A stretch of 64,000 nucleotides of DNA from Siphonodentalium dalli (Eukaryota; Mollusca; Scaphopoda; Gadilida; Siphonodentaliidae): positions 14,797,814 through 14,861,813 of the forward strand of contig CP136063.1 in assembly GCA_032622095.1 (NCBI GenBank). The letters are read 5' to 3'. Below, in pieces: positions 12,993 to 27,758 of the stretch. The stretch's first letter is position 1. Every line of letters starts with the position of its first letter. Both the position numbers and the translations under genes were made by a program. The notes under the pieces are model-generated. The model searched no databases. It was not told where the DNA came from and saw nothing but the letters and a program-made list of their open reading frames with translations.

Positions 12993-15900
12993 CATTAAAC
13001 AGAGTCTTCTAACATCAAGCTGTATACTTATATAACCCAATCCCTTAAACAGAGTCTTCTAACATCAAACTGTATACTTATATAACCCAATCCCTTAAAC
13101 AGAGTCTTCTAACATCAAACTGTATACTTATATAACCCAATCCCTTAAACAGAGTCTTCTAACATCAAACTGTATACTTATATAACCCAATCCCTTAAAC
13201 AGAGTCTTCTAACATCAAACTGTATACTTATATAACCCAATCCCTTAAACAGAGTCTTCTAACATCAAGCTGTATACTTATATAACCCAATCCCTTAAAC
13301 AGAGTCTTCATCAAGCTGTATACTTATATAACCCAATACCTTAAACAGAGTCTTCATCAAACTGTATACTTATATAACCCAATCCCTTAAACAGAGTCTT
13401 CTAACATCAAGCTGTATACTTATATAACCCAATCCCTTAAACAGAGTCTTCTAACATCAAACTGTATACTTATATAACCCAACCCCTTAAACAGAGTCTT
13501 CATCAAACTGTATACTTATATAACCCAACCCCTTAAACAGAGTCTTCATCAAACTGTATACTTATATAACCCAATCCCTTAAACAGAGTCTTCATCAAAC
13601 TGTATACTTATATAACCCAATCCCTTAAACAGAGTCTTCATCAAACTGTATACTTATATAACCCAACCCCTTAAACAGAGTCTTCATCAAACTGTATACT
13701 TATATAACCCAATCCCTTAAACAGAGTCTTCATCAAACTGTATACTTATATAACCCAATCCCTTAAACAGAGTCTTCATCAAGCTGTATACTTATATAAC
13801 CCAACCCCTTAAACAGAGTCTTCATCAAACTGTATACTTATATAACCCAATCCCTTAAACAGAGTCTTCATCAAACTGTATACTTATATAACCCAATCCC
13901 TTAAACAGAGTCTTCATCAAACTGTATACTTATATAACCCAATCCCTTAAACAGAGTCTTCATCAAACTGTATACTTATATAACCCAATCCCTTAAACAG
14001 AGTCTTCATCAAACTGTATACTTATATAACCCAACCCCTTAAACAGAGTCTTCATCAAACTGTATACTTATATAACCCAATCCCTTAAACAGAGTCTTCA
14101 TCAAGCTGTATACTTATATAACCCAATCCCTTAAACAGAGTCTTCATCAAACTGTATACTTATATAACCCAATCTCTTAAACAGAGTCTTCTAACATCAA
14201 GCTGTATACTTATATAACCCAATACCTTAAACAGAGTCTTCATCAAACTGTATACTTATATAACCCAACCCCTTAAACAGAGTCTTCATCAAACTGTATA
14301 CTTATATAACCCAACCCCTTAAACAGAGTCTTCATCAAACTGTATACTTATATAACCCAATCCCTTAAACAGAGTCTTCATCAAGCTGTATACTTATATA
14401 ACCCAATCCCTTAAACAGAGTCTTCTAACATCAAGCTGTATACTTATATAACCCAATCCATTAAACAGAGTCTTCATCAAACTGTATACTTATATAACCC
14501 AATCCCTTAAACAGAGTCTTCATCAAGCTGTATACTTATATAACCCAATACCTTAAACAGAGTCTTCATCAAACTGTATACTTATATAACCCAATCCCTT
14601 AAACAGAGTCTTCATCAAGCTGTATACTTATATAACCCAATCCATTAAACAGAGTCTTCATCAAGCTGTATACTTATATAACCCAATCCCTTAAACAGAG
14701 TCTTCATCAAGCTGTATACTTATATAACCCAATCCCTTAAACAGAGTCTTCATCAAACTGTATACTTATATAACCCAATCCCTTAAACAGAGTCTTCTAA
14801 CATCAAACTGTATACTTATATAACCCAATCCCTTAAACAGAGTCTTCATCAAACTGTATACTTATATAACCCAATCCCTTAAACAGAGTCTTCTAACATC
14901 AAACTGTATACTTATATAACCCAATCCCTTAAACAGAGTCTTCATCAAGCTGTATACTTATATAACCCAATCCCTTAAACAGAGTCTTCATCAAGCTGTA
15001 TACTTATATAACCCAATCCCTTAAACAGAGTCTTCATCAAACTGTATACTTATATAACCCAATCCCTTAAACAGAGTCTTCATCAAGCTGTATACTTATA
15101 TAACCCAATCCCTTAAACAGAGTCTTCATCAAGCTGTATACTTATATAACCCAATCCCTTAAACAGAGTCTTCATCAAACTGTATACTTATATAACCCAA
15201 TCCCTTAAACAGAGTCTTCTAACATCAAGCTGTATACTTATATAACCCAATCCCTTAAACAGAGTCTTCATCAAACTGTATACTTATATAACTCAATCCC
15301 TTAAACAGAGTCTTCATCAAACTGTATACTTATATAACCCAATCCCTTAAACAGAGTCTTCTAACATCAAGCTGTATACTTATATAACCCAATCCCTTAA
15401 ACAGAGTCTTCATCAAACTGTATACTTATATAACCCAATCCCTTAAACAGAGTCTTCATCAAACTGTATACTTATATAACCCAATCCCTTAAACAGAGTC
15501 TTCTAACATCAAGCTGTATACTTATATAACCCAATCCCTTAAACAGAGTCTTCATCAAGCTGTATACTTATATAACCCAATCCCTTAAACAGAGTCTTCA
15601 TCAAGCTGTATACTTATATAACCCAATCCCTTAAACAGAGTCTTCATCAAACTGTATACTTATATAACCCAATCCCTTAAACAGAGTCTTCTAACATCAA
15701 GCTGTATACTTATATAACCCAATCCCTTAAACAGAGTCTTCATCAAACTGTATACTTATATAACCCAATCCCTTAAACAGAGTCTTCATCAAACTGTATA
15801 CTTATATAACCCAACCCCTTAAACAGAGTCTTCATCAAGCTGTATACTTATATAACCCAATCCCTTAAACAGAGTCTTCATCAAACTGTATACTTATATA

Positions 15901-16464
15901 ACCCAATCCCTTAAACAGAGTCTTCTAACATCAAACTGTATACTTATATAACCCAATCCCTTAAACAGAGTCTTCTAACATCAAGCTGTATACTTATATA
16001 ACCCAATCCCTTAAACAGAGTCTTCATCAAACTGTATACTTATATAACCCAATACCTTAAACAGAGTCTTCATCAAACTGTATACTTATATAACCCAATA
16101 CCTTAAACAGAGTCTTCATCAAGCTGTATACTTATATAACCCAATCCCTTAAACAGAGTCTTCTAACATCAAACTGTATACTTATATAACCCAATACCTT
16201 AAACAGAGTCTTCATCAAACTGTATACTTATATAACCCAATACCTTAATCAGAGTCTTCATCAAACTGTATACTTATATAACCCAATCCATTAAACAGAG
16301 TCTTCATCAAGCTGTATACTTATATAACCCAATCCCTTAAACAGAGTCTTCTAACATCAAGCTGTATACTTATATAACCCAATACCTTAAACAGACTCTT
16401 CATCAAACTGTATACTTATATAACCCAATACCTTAAACAGAGTCTTCATCAAACTGTATACTTA
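12993..16464 (+). repeat. Mixed domain
   Basis: Starts with a run of long monomers (12,993 to about 13,300), then a short-rich CCCC/TCCC stretch (about 13,480-14,190) and a mixed TCCC stretch. Private variants include TCTC ending near 14,171, ACTCAATCCC near 15,291, TTAATCAG near 16,246 and CAGACTC near 16,394. A marker series starting at 15,977 (long G, then TACC, TACC, short G) is a diverged relative, 614 bp upstream, of the 564-bp unit in the next domain. Confidence 0.75.
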
Positions 16465-19400
16465 TATAACCCAATCCCTTAAACAGAGTCTTCATCAAAC
16501 TGTATACTTATATAACCCAATCCCTTAAACAGAGTCTTCTAACATCAAACTGTATACTTATATAACCCAATCCCTTAAACAGAGTCTTCTAACATCAAGC
16601 TGTATACTTATATAACCCAATCCCTTAAACAGAGTCTTCATCAAACTGTATACTTATATAACCCAATACCTTAAACAGAGTCTTCATCAAACTGTATACT
16701 TATATAACCCAATACCTTAAACAGAGTCTTCATCAAGCTGTATACTTATATAACCCAATCCCTTAAACAGAGTCTTCTAACATCAAACTGTATACTTATA
16801 TAACCCAATCCCTTAAACAGAGTCTTCATCAAACTGTATACTTATATAACCCAATCCCTTAAACAGAGTCTTCATCAAACTGTATACTTATATAACCCAA
16901 TCCCTTAAACAGAGTCTTCATCAAACTGTATACTTATATAACCCAATACCTTAAACAGAGTCTTCATCAAACTGTATACTTATATAACCCAATACCTTAA
17001 ACAGAGTCTTCATCAAACTGTATACTTATATAACCCAATCCCTTAAACAGAGTCTTCATCAAACTGTATACTTATATAACCCAATCCCTTAAACAGAGTC
17101 TTCTAACATCAAACTGTATACTTATATAACCCAATCCCTTAAACAGAGTCTTCTAACATCAAGCTGTATACTTATATAACCCAATCCCTTAAACAGAGTC
17201 TTCATCAAACTGTATACTTATATAACCCAATACCTTAAACAGAGTCTTCATCAAACTGTATACTTATATAACCCAATACCTTAAACAGAGTCTTCATCAA
17301 GCTGTATACTTATATAACCCAATCCCTTAAACAGAGTCTTCTAACATCAAACTGTATACTTATATAACCCAATCCCTTAAACAGAGTCTTCATCAAACTG
17401 TATACTTATATAACCCAATCCCTTAAACAGAGTCTTCATCAAACTGTATACTTATATAACCCAATCCCTTAAACAGAGTCTTCATCAAACTGTATACTTA
17501 TATAACCCAATACCTTAAACAGAGTCTTCATCAAACTGTATACTTATATAACCCAATACCTTAAACAGAGTCTTCATCAAACTGTATACTTATATAACCC
17601 AATACCTTAAACAGAGTCTTCATCAAACTGTATACTTATATAACCCAATCCCTTAAACAGAGTCTTCATCAAACTGTATACTTATATAACCCAATACCTT
17701 AAACAGAGTCTTCATCAAACTGTATACTTATATAACCCAATACCTTAAACAGAGTCTTCATCAAACTGTATACTTATATAACCCAATACCTTAAACAGAG
17801 TCTTCATCAAACTGTATACTTATATAACCCAATACCTTAAACAGAGTCTTCATCAAACTGTATACTTATATAACCCAATCCCTTAAACAGAGTCTTCATC
17901 AAACTGTATACTTATATAACCCAATACCTTAAACAGAGTCTTCATCAAACTGTATACTTATATAACCCAATCCCTTAAACAGAGTCTTCTAACATCAAAC
18001 TGTATACTTATATAACCCAATCCCTTAAACAGAGTCTTCATCAAACTGTATACTTATATAACCCAATCCCTTAAACAGAGTCTTCATCAAACTGTATACT
18101 TATATAACCCAATCCCTTAAACAGAGTCTTCATCAAACTGTATACTTATATAACCCAATACCTTAAACAGAGTCTTCATCAAACTGTATACTTATATAAC
18201 CCAATACCTTAAACAGAGTCTTCATCAAACTGTATACTTATATAACCCAATACCTTAAACAGAGTCTTCATCAAACTGTATACTTATATAACCCAATCCC
18301 TTAAACAGAGTCTTCATCAAACTGTATACTTATATAACCCAATACCTTAAACAGAGTCTTCATCAAACTGTATACTTATATAACCCAATACCTTAAACAG
18401 AGTCTTCATCAAACTGTATACTTATATAACCCAATACCTTAAACAGAGTCTTCATCAAACTGTATACTTATATAACCCAATACCTTAAACAGAGTCTTCA
18501 TCAAACTGTATACTTATATAACCCAATCCCTTAAACAGAGTCTTCATCAAACTGTATACTTATATAACCCAATACCTTAAACAGAGTCTTCATCAAACTG
18601 TATACTTATATAACCCAATACCTTAAACAGAGTCTTCATCAAACTGTATACTTATATAACCCAATACCTTAAACAGAGTCTTCATCAAACTGTATACTTA
18701 TATAACCCAATCCCTTAAACAGAGTCTTCATCAAACTGTATACTTATATAACCCAATACCTTAAACAGAGTCTTCATCAAACTGTATACTTATATAACCC
18801 AATACCTTAAACAGAGTCTTCATCAAACTGTATACTTATATAACCCAATACCTTAAACAGAGTCTTCATCAAACTGTATACTTATATAACCCAATACCTT
18901 AAACAGAGTCTTCATCAAACTGTATACTTATATAACCCAATCCCTTAAACAGAGTCTTCATCAAACTGTATACTTATATAACCCAATACCTTAAACAGAG
19001 TCTTCATCAAACTGTATACTTATATAACCCAATCCCTTAAACAGAGTCTTCATCAAACTGTATACTTATATAACCCAATACCTTAAACAGAGTCTTCATC
19101 AAACTGTATACTTATATAACCCAATACCTTAAACAGAGTCTTCATCAAACTGTATACTTATATAACCCAATCCCTTAAACAGAGTCTTCATCAAACTGTA
19201 TACTTATATAACCCAATACCTTAAACAGAGTCTTCATCAAACTGTATACTTATATAACCCAATACCTTAAACAGAGTCTTCATCAAACTGTATACTTATA
19301 TAACCCAATCCCTTAAACAGAGTCTTCATCAAACTGTATACTTATATAACCCAATACCTTAAACAGAGTCTTCATCAAACTGTATACTTATATAACCCAA

Positions 19401-19670
19401 TCCATTAAACAGAGTCTTCATCAAGCTGTATACTTATATAACCCAATCCCTTAAACAGAGTCTTCTAACATCAAACTGTATACTTATATAACCCAATCCC
19501 TTAAACAGAGTCTTCATCAAGCTGTATACTTATATAACCCAATACCTTAAACAGAGTCTTCATCAAGCTGTATACTTATATAACCCAATCCATTAAACAG
19601 AGTCTTCATCAAGCTGTATATTTATATAACCCAATACCTTAAACAGAGTCTTCATCAAGCTGTATACTTA
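16465..19670 (+). repeat. 3,206-bp block, copy A of a tandem duplication
   Basis: About 69 monomers, of which only 8 are long (46x69 + 4x8 = 3,206, and eight long monomers can be counted). Long-monomer markers at 16,591, 17,155 and 17,985 have partners exactly 3,206 bp on at 19,797, 20,361 and 21,191. A rare TGTATATTTA at 19,615 matches 22,821. Inside is a 564-bp repeat (16,591 and 17,155) and a run of short A-monomers with TACC/TCCC endings. The left edge is where the A/G state stops matching, near 16,460. Confidence 0.9.
17649..19078 (+). repeat. 230-bp five-monomer repeat, TCCC plus four TACC
   Basis: This run is almost wholly short A-monomers that differ only in the ending. TCCC recurs at 17,649, 17,879, 17,971, 18,297, 18,527, 18,711, 18,941 and 19,033, otherwise mostly TACC. 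The commonest spacing is 230 bp (five monomers), with 184- and 92-bp variants. This is the most homogeneous part of copy A and is repeated in copy B 3,206 bp later. Confidence 0.82.
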
Positions 19671-22600
19671 TATAACCCAATCCCTTAAACAGAGTCTTCA
19701 TCAAACTGTATACTTATATAACCCAATCCCTTAAACAGAGTCTTCTAACATCAAACTGTATACTTATATAACCCAATCCCTTAAACAGAGTCTTCTAACA
19801 TCAAGCTGTATACTTATATAACCCAATCCCTTAAACAGAGTCTTCATCAAACTGTATACTTATATAACCCAATACCTTAAACAGAGTCTTCATCAAACTG
19901 TATACTTATATAACCCAATACCTTAAACAGAGTCTTCATCAAGCTGTATACTTATATAACCCAATCCCTTAAACAGAGTCTTCTAACATCAAACTGTATA
20001 CTTATATAACCCAATCCCTTAAACAGAGTCTTCATCAAACTGTATACTTATATAACCCAATCCCTTAAACAGAGTCTTCATCAAACTGTATACTTATATA
20101 ACCCAATCCCTTAAACAGAGTCTTCATCAAACTGTATACTTATATAACCCAATACCTTAAACAGAGTCTTCATCAAACTGTATACTTATATAACCCAATA
20201 CCTTAAACAGAGTCTTCATCAAACTGTATACTTATATAACCCAATCCCTTAAACAGAGTCTTCATCAAACTGTATACTTATATAACCCAATCCCTTAAAC
20301 AGAGTCTTCTAACATCAAACTGTATACTTATATAACCCAATCCCTTAAACAGAGTCTTCTAACATCAAGCTGTATACTTATATAACCCAATCCCTTAAAC
20401 AGAGTCTTCATCAAACTGTATACTTATATAACCCAATACCTTAAACAGAGTCTTCATCAAACTGTATACTTATATAACCCAATACCTTAAACAGAGTCTT
20501 CATCAAGCTGTATACTTATATAACCCAATCCCTTAAACAGAGTCTTCTAACATCAAACTGTATACTTATATAACCCAATCCCTTAAACAGAGTCTTCATC
20601 AAACTGTATACTTATATAACCCAATCCCTTAAACAGAGTCTTCATCAAACTGTATACTTATATAACCCAATCCCTTAAACAGAGTCTTCATCAAACTGTA
20701 TACTTATATAACCCAATACCTTAAACAGAGTCTTCATCAAACTGTATACTTATATAACCCAATACCTTAAACAGAGTCTTCATCAAACTGTATACTTATA
20801 TAACCCAATACCTTAAACAGAGTCTTCATCAAACTGTATACTTATATAACCCAATCCCTTAAACAGAGTCTTCATCAAACTGTATACTTATATAACCCAA
20901 TACCTTAAACAGAGTCTTCATCAAACTGTATACTTATATAACCCAATACCTTAAACAGAGTCTTCATCAAACTGTATACTTATATAACCCAATACCTTAA
21001 ACAGGGTCTTCATCAAACTGTATACTTATATAACCCAATACCTTAAACAGAGTCTTCATCAAACTGTATACTTATATAACCCAATCCCTTAAACAGAGTC
21101 TTCATCAAACTGTATACTTATATAACCCAATACCTTAAACAGAGTCTTCATCAAACTGTATACTTATATAACCCAATCCCTTAAACAGAGTCTTCTAACA
21201 TCAAACTGTATACTTATATAACCCAATCCCTTAAACAGAGTCTTCATCAAACTGTATACTTATATAACCCAATCCCTTAAACAGAGTCTTCATCAAACTG
21301 TATACTTATATAACCCAATCCCTTAAACAGAGTCTTCATCAAACTGTATACTTATATAACCCAATACCTTAAACAGAGTCTTCATCAAACTGTATACTTA
21401 TATAACCCAATACCTTAAACAGAGTCTTCATCAAACTGTATACTTATATAACCCAATACCTTAAACAGAGTCTTCATCAAACTGTATACTTATATAACCC
21501 AATCCCTTAAACAGAGTCTTCATCAAACTGTATACTTATATAACCCAATACCTTAAACAGAGTCTTCATCAAACTGTATACTTATATAACCCAATACCTT
21601 AAACAGAGTCTTCATCAAACTGTATACTTATATAACCCAATACCTTAAACAGAGTCTTCATCAAACTGTATACTTATATAACCCAATACCTTAAACAGAG
21701 TCTTCATCAAACTGTATACTTATATAACCCAATCCCTTAAACAGAGTCTTCATCAAACTGTATACTTATATAACCCAATACCTTAAACAGAGTCTTCATC
21801 AAACTGTATACTTATATAACCCAATACCTTAAACAGAGTCTTCATCAAACTGTATACTTATATAACCCAATACCTTAAACAGAGTCTTCATCAAACTGTA
21901 TACTTATATAACCCAATCCCTTAAACAGAGTCTTCATCAAACTGTATACTTATATAACCCAATACCTTAAACAGAGTCTTCATCAAACTGTATACTTATA
22001 TAACCCAATACCTTAAACAGAGTCTTCATCAAACTGTATACTTATATAACCCAATACCTTAAACAGAGTCTTCATCAAACTGTATACTTATATAACCCAA
22101 TAACTTAAACAGAGTCTTCATCAAACTGTATACTTATATAACCCAATCCCTTAAACAGAGTCTTCATCAAACTGTATACTTATATAACCCAATACCTTAA
22201 ACAGAGTCTTCATCAAACTGTATACTTATATAACCCAATCCCTTAAACAGAGTCTTCATCAAACTGTATACTTATATAACCCAATACCTTAAACAGAGTC
22301 TTCATCAAACTGTATACTTATATAACCCAATACCTTAAACAGAGTCTTCATCAAACTGTATACTTATATAACCCAATCCCTTAAACAGAGTCTTCATCAA
22401 ACTGTATACTTATATAACCCAATACCTTAAACAGAGTCTTCATCAAACTGTATACTTATATAACCCAATACCTTAAACAGAGTCTTCATCAAACTGTATA
22501 CTTATATAACCCAATCCCTTAAACAGAGTCTTCATCAAACTGTATACTTATATAACCCAATACCTTAAACAGAGTCTTCATCAAACTGTATACTTATATA

Positions 22601-22876
22601 ACCCAATCCATTAAACAGAGTCTTCATCAAGCTGTATACTTATATAACCCAATCCCTTAAACAGAGTCTTCTAACATCAAACTGTATACTTATATAACCC
22701 AATCCCTTAAACAGAGTCTTCATCAAGCTGTATACTTATATAACCCAATACCTTAAACAGAGTCTTCATCAAGCTGTATACTTATATAACCCAATCCATT
22801 AAACAGAGTCTTCATCAAGCTGTATATTTATATAACCCAATACCTTAAACAGAGTCTTCATCAAGCTGTATACTTA
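19671..22876 (+). repeat. 3,206-bp block, copy B of a tandem duplication
   Basis: Directly follows copy A and repeats its monomer order throughout. I noticed two private substitutions against copy A: CAGGGTC near 21,005 and a TAAC ending (for TACC) near 22,103. Two differences in 3.2 kb imply about 99.9% identity and a recent event. The match ends just past 22,870, where a G replaces A at the A/G site. Confidence 0.9.
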
Positions 22877-25800
22877 TATAACCCAATCCCTTAAACAGAG
22901 TCTTCATCAAGCTGTATACTTATATAACCCAATACCTTAAACAGAGTCTTCATCAAGCTGTATACTTATATAACCCAACCCCTTAAACAGAGTCTTCATC
23001 AAACTGTATACTTATATAACCCAACCCCTTAAACAGAGTCTTCATCAAGCTGTATACTTATATAACCCAACCCCTTAAACAGAGTCTTCATCAAACTGTA
23101 TACTTATATAACCCAACCCCTTAAACAGAGTCTTCTAACATCAAGCTGTATACTTATATAACCCAATCCATTAAACAGAGTCTTCATCAAGCTGTATACT
23201 TATATAACCCAACCCCTTAAACAGAGTCTTCATCAAGCTGTATACTTATATAACCCAATCCCTTAAACAGAGTCTTCATCAAACTGTATACTTATATAAC
23301 CCAACCCCTTAAACAGAGTCTTCATCAAGATGTATACTTATATAACCCAACCCCTTAAACAGAGTCTTCATCAAGCTGTATACTTATATAACCCAACCCC
23401 TTAAACAGAGTCTTCATCAAACTGTATACTTATATAACCCAACCCATTAAACAGAGTCTTCTAACATCAAGCTGTATACTTATATAACCCAATCCATTAA
23501 ACAGAGTCTTCATCAAACTGTATACTTATATAACCCAACCCATTAAACAGAGTCTTCATCAAACTGTATACTTATATAACCCAACCCATTAAACAGAGTC
23601 TTCTAACATCAAACTGTATACTTATATAACCCAATCCATTAAACAGAGTCTTCATCAAACTGTATACTTATATAACCCAACCCCTTAAACAGAGTCTTCA
23701 TCAAACTGTATACTTATATAACCCAACCCATTAAACAGAGTCTTCTAACATCAAACTGTATACTTATATAACCCAATCCATTAAACAGAGTCTTCATCAA
23801 GCTGTATACTTATATAACCCAACCCCTTAAACAGAGTCTTCATCAAACTGTATACTTATATAACCCAACCCATTAAACAGAGTCTTCTAACATCAAGCTG
23901 TATACTTATATAACCCAACCCCTTAAACAGAGTCTTCATCAAGCTGTATACTTATATAACCCAACCCCTTAAACAGAGTCTTCATCAAACTGTATACTTA
24001 TATAACCCAACCCATTAAACAGAGTCTTCTAACATCAAACTGTATACTTATATAACCCAATCCCTTAAACAGAGTCTTCATCAAACTGTATACTTATATA
24101 ACCCAATCCCTTAAACAGAGTCTTCATCAAACTGTATACTTATATAACCCAATCCATTAAACAGAGTCTTCATCAAACTGTATACTTATATAACCCAACC
24201 CATTAAACAGAGTCTTCATCAAACTGTATACTTATATAACCCAACCCATTAAACAGAGTCTTCTAACATCAAACTGTATACTTATATAACCCAATCCATT
24301 AAACAGAGTCTTCATCAAACTGTATACTTATATAACCCAACCCCTTAAACAGAGTCTTCATCAAACTGTATACTTATATAACCCAACCCATTAAACAGAG
24401 TCTTCTAACATCAAACTGTATACTTATATAACCCAATCCATTAAACAGAGTCTTCATCAAGCTGTATACTTATATAACCCAACCCCTTAAACAGAGTCTT
24501 CATCAAGCTGTATACTTATATAACCCAATACCTTAAACAGAGTCTTCTAACATCAAGCTGTATACTTATATAACCCAATCCCTTAAACAGAGTCTTCATC
24601 AAGCTGTATACTTATATAAACCAATCCCTTAAACAGAGTCTTCATCAAACTGTATACTTATATAACCCAATCCATTAAACAGAGTCTTCATCAAACTGTA
24701 TACTTATATAACCCAACCCCTTAAACAGAGTCTTCTAACATCAAACTGTATACTTATATAACCCAATCCCTTAAACAGAGTCTTCATCAAACTGTATACT
24801 TATATAACCCAATCCCTTAAACAGAGTCTTCTAACATCAAGCTGTATACTTATATAACCCAATACCTTAAACAGAGTCTTCTAACATCAAGCTGTATACT
24901 TATATAACCCAATCCCTTAAACAGAGTCTTCATCAAGCTGTATACTTATATAAACCAATCCCTTAAACAGAGTCTTCATCAAACTGTATACTTATATAAC
25001 CCAATCCATTAAACAGAGTCTTCATCAAACTGTATACTTATATAACCCAACCCCTTAAACAGAGTCTTCATCAAGCTGTATACTTATATAACCCAATCCA
25101 TTAAACAGAGTCTTCATCAAACTGTATACTTATATAACCCAACCCCTTAAACAGAGTCTTCATCAAGCTGTATACTTATATAACCCAATCCCTTAAACAG
25201 AGTCTTCTAACATCAAGCTGTATACTTATATAACCCAACCCCTTAAACAGAGTCTTCATCAAACTGTATACTTATATAACCCAATCCATTAAACAGAGTC
25301 TTCTAACATCAAGCTGTATACTTATATAACCCAACCCCTTAAACAGAGTCTTCATCAAACTGTATACTTATATAACCCAATCCCTTAAACAGAGTCTTCT
25401 AACATCAAACTGTATACTTATATAACCCAATCCCTTAAACAGAGTCTTCTAACATCAAGCTGTATACTTATATAACCCAATCCATTAAACAGAGTCTTCT
25501 AACATCAAACTGTATACTTATATAACCCAATCCATTAAACAGAGTCTTCTAACATCAAGCTGTATACTTATATAACCCAACCCCTTAAACAGAGTCTTCA
25601 TCAAACTGTATACTTATATAACCCAATCCCTTAAACAGAGTCTTCTAACATCAAACTGTATACTTATATAACCCAATCCCTTAAACAGAGTCTTCTAACA
25701 TCAAACTGTATACTTATATAACCCAATCCATTAAACAGAGTCTTCATCAAGCTGTATACTTATATAACCCAATCCTTTAAACAGAGTCTTCATCAAACTG
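22877..25800 (+). repeat. CCCC/CCCA-ending domain
   Basis: Endings CCCC and CCCA replace TACC; CCCA is rare elsewhere. A block at about 23,500-23,840 recurs at 24,160-24,500 with a 660-bp offset (14 monomers, 4 long); the CATTAAAC marker is at 23,541 and 24,201. A seven-monomer unit with ATAAACC at 24,616 recurs at 24,950 (334 bp). A private CAAGATG occurs near 23,329. Confidence 0.82.
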
Positions 25801-26928
25801 TATACTTATATAACCCAACCCTTAAACAGAGTCTTCTAACATCAAACTGTATACTTATATAACCCAATCCATTAAACAGAGTCTTCTAACATCAAACTGT
25901 ATACTTATATAACCCAATCCCTTAAACAGAGTCTTCTAACATCAAACTGTATACTTATATAACCCAACCCCTAAACAGAGTCTTCATCAAACTGTATACT
26001 TATATAACCCAATCCCTTAAACAGAGTCTTCATCAAACTGTATACTTATATAACCCAACCCTTAAACAGAGTCTTCATCAAACTGTATACTTATATAACC
26101 CAACCCCTTAAACAGAGTCTTCATCAAACTGTATACTTATATAACCCAACCCCTAAACAGAGTCTTCATCAAACTGTATACTTATATAACCCAACCCTTA
26201 AACAGAGTCTTCTAACATCAAACTGTATACTTATATAACCCAATCCATTAAACAGAGTCTTCTAACATCAAACTGTATACTTATATAACCCAATCCCTTA
26301 AACAGAGTCTTCTAACATCAAACTGTATACTTATAACCCAATCCCTTAAACAGAGTCTTCTAACATCAAACTGTATACTTATATAACCCAACCCCTTAAA
26401 CAGAGTCTTCTAACATCAAACTGTATACTTATATAACCCAACCCCTTAAACAGAGTCTTCTAACATCAAACTGTATACTTATATAACCCAATCCCTTAAA
26501 CAGAGTCTTCTAACATCAAACTGTATACTTATATAACCCAATCCATTAAACAGAGTCTTCTAACATCAAACTGTATACTTATATAACCCAATCCCTTAAA
26601 CAGAGTCTTCATCAAACTGTATACTTATATAACCCAATCCATTAAACAGAGTCTTCTAACATCAAACTGTATACTTATATAACCCAATCCCTTAAACAGA
26701 GTCTTCATCAAGCTGTATACTTATATAACCCAATCCCTTAAACAGAGTCTTCTAACATCAAACTGTATACTTATATAACCCAACCCTTAAACAGAGTCTT
26801 CATCAAACTGTATACTTATATAACCCAATCCCTTAAACAGAGTCTTCTAACATCAAACTGTATACTTATATAACCCAATCCCTTAAACAGAGTCTTCATC
26901 AAACTGTATACTTATATAACCCAACCCC
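25801..26928 (+). repeat. Satellite stretch with clustered 1-2 bp deletions
   Basis: Ordinary monomers, but with deletions in or beside the C-run: one C missing near 25,811, 26,057, 26,195 and 26,785, and one T missing near 25,971 and 26,152. A 2-bp deletion (TTATAACCC) lies near 26,331. Such length changes are nearly absent in the preceding 20 kb. They could be a locally diverged subfamily, or consensus error in C-runs. Confidence 0.7.
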
Positions 26929-27758
26929 TTAAACAGAGTCTTCTAACATCAAGCTGTATACTTATATAACCCAATCCATTAAACAGAGTCTTCTAACATC
27001 AAACTGTATACTTATATAACCCAATCCCTTAAACAGAGTCTTCATCAAGCTGTATACTTATATAACCCAATCCCTTAAACAGAGTCTTCTAACATCAAAC
27101 TGTATACTTATATAACCCAATCCCTTAAACAGAGTCTTCTAACATCAAACTGTATACTTATATAACCCAACCCCTTAAACAGAGTCTTCTAACATCAAGC
27201 TGTATACTTATATAACCCAATCCATTAAACAGAGTCTTCTAACATCAAACTGTATACTTATATAACCCAATCCCTTAAACAGAGTCTTCATCAAGCTGTA
27301 TACTTATATAACCCAATCCCTTAAACAGAGTCTTCTAACATCAAACTGTATACTTATATAACCCAATCCCTTAAACAGAGTCTTCTAACATCAAACTGTA
27401 TACTTATATAACCCAACCCCTTAAACAGAGTCTTCTAACATCAAGCTGTATACTTATATAACCCAATCCCTTAAACAGAGTCTTCATCAAACTGTATACT
27501 TATATAACCCAATCCCTTAAACAGAGTCTTCATCAAGCTGTATACTTATATAACCCAATCCATTAAACAGAGTCTTCTAACATCAAGCTGTATACTTATA
27601 TAACCCAATCCCTTAAACAGAGTCTTCATCAAGCTGTATACTTATATAACCCAATCCCTTAAACAGAGTCTTCTAACATCAAACTGTATACTAATATAAC
27701 CCAATCCCTTAAACAGAGTCTTCTAACATCAAACTGTATACTTATATAACCCAACCCC
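26929..27758 (+). repeat. 246-bp five-monomer higher-order repeat
   Basis: The order long-G, long-A, short-G, long-A, long-A with a CCCC ending repeats at 26,929-27,174 and 27,175-27,420. The CCCC marker is at 26,925, 27,171 and 27,417 (246 bp: five monomers, four long). The next interval, to 27,755, is 338 bp, which is the same unit plus two short monomers. A private CTAATATAAC occurs near 27,691. Confidence 0.85.

Noticed and set aside
16246-16253. TTAATCAG at 16,246 as an early member of the 45-53 kb family
   Set aside because: It follows a TACC ending and lacks every other marker of that family. An independent mutation is simpler.
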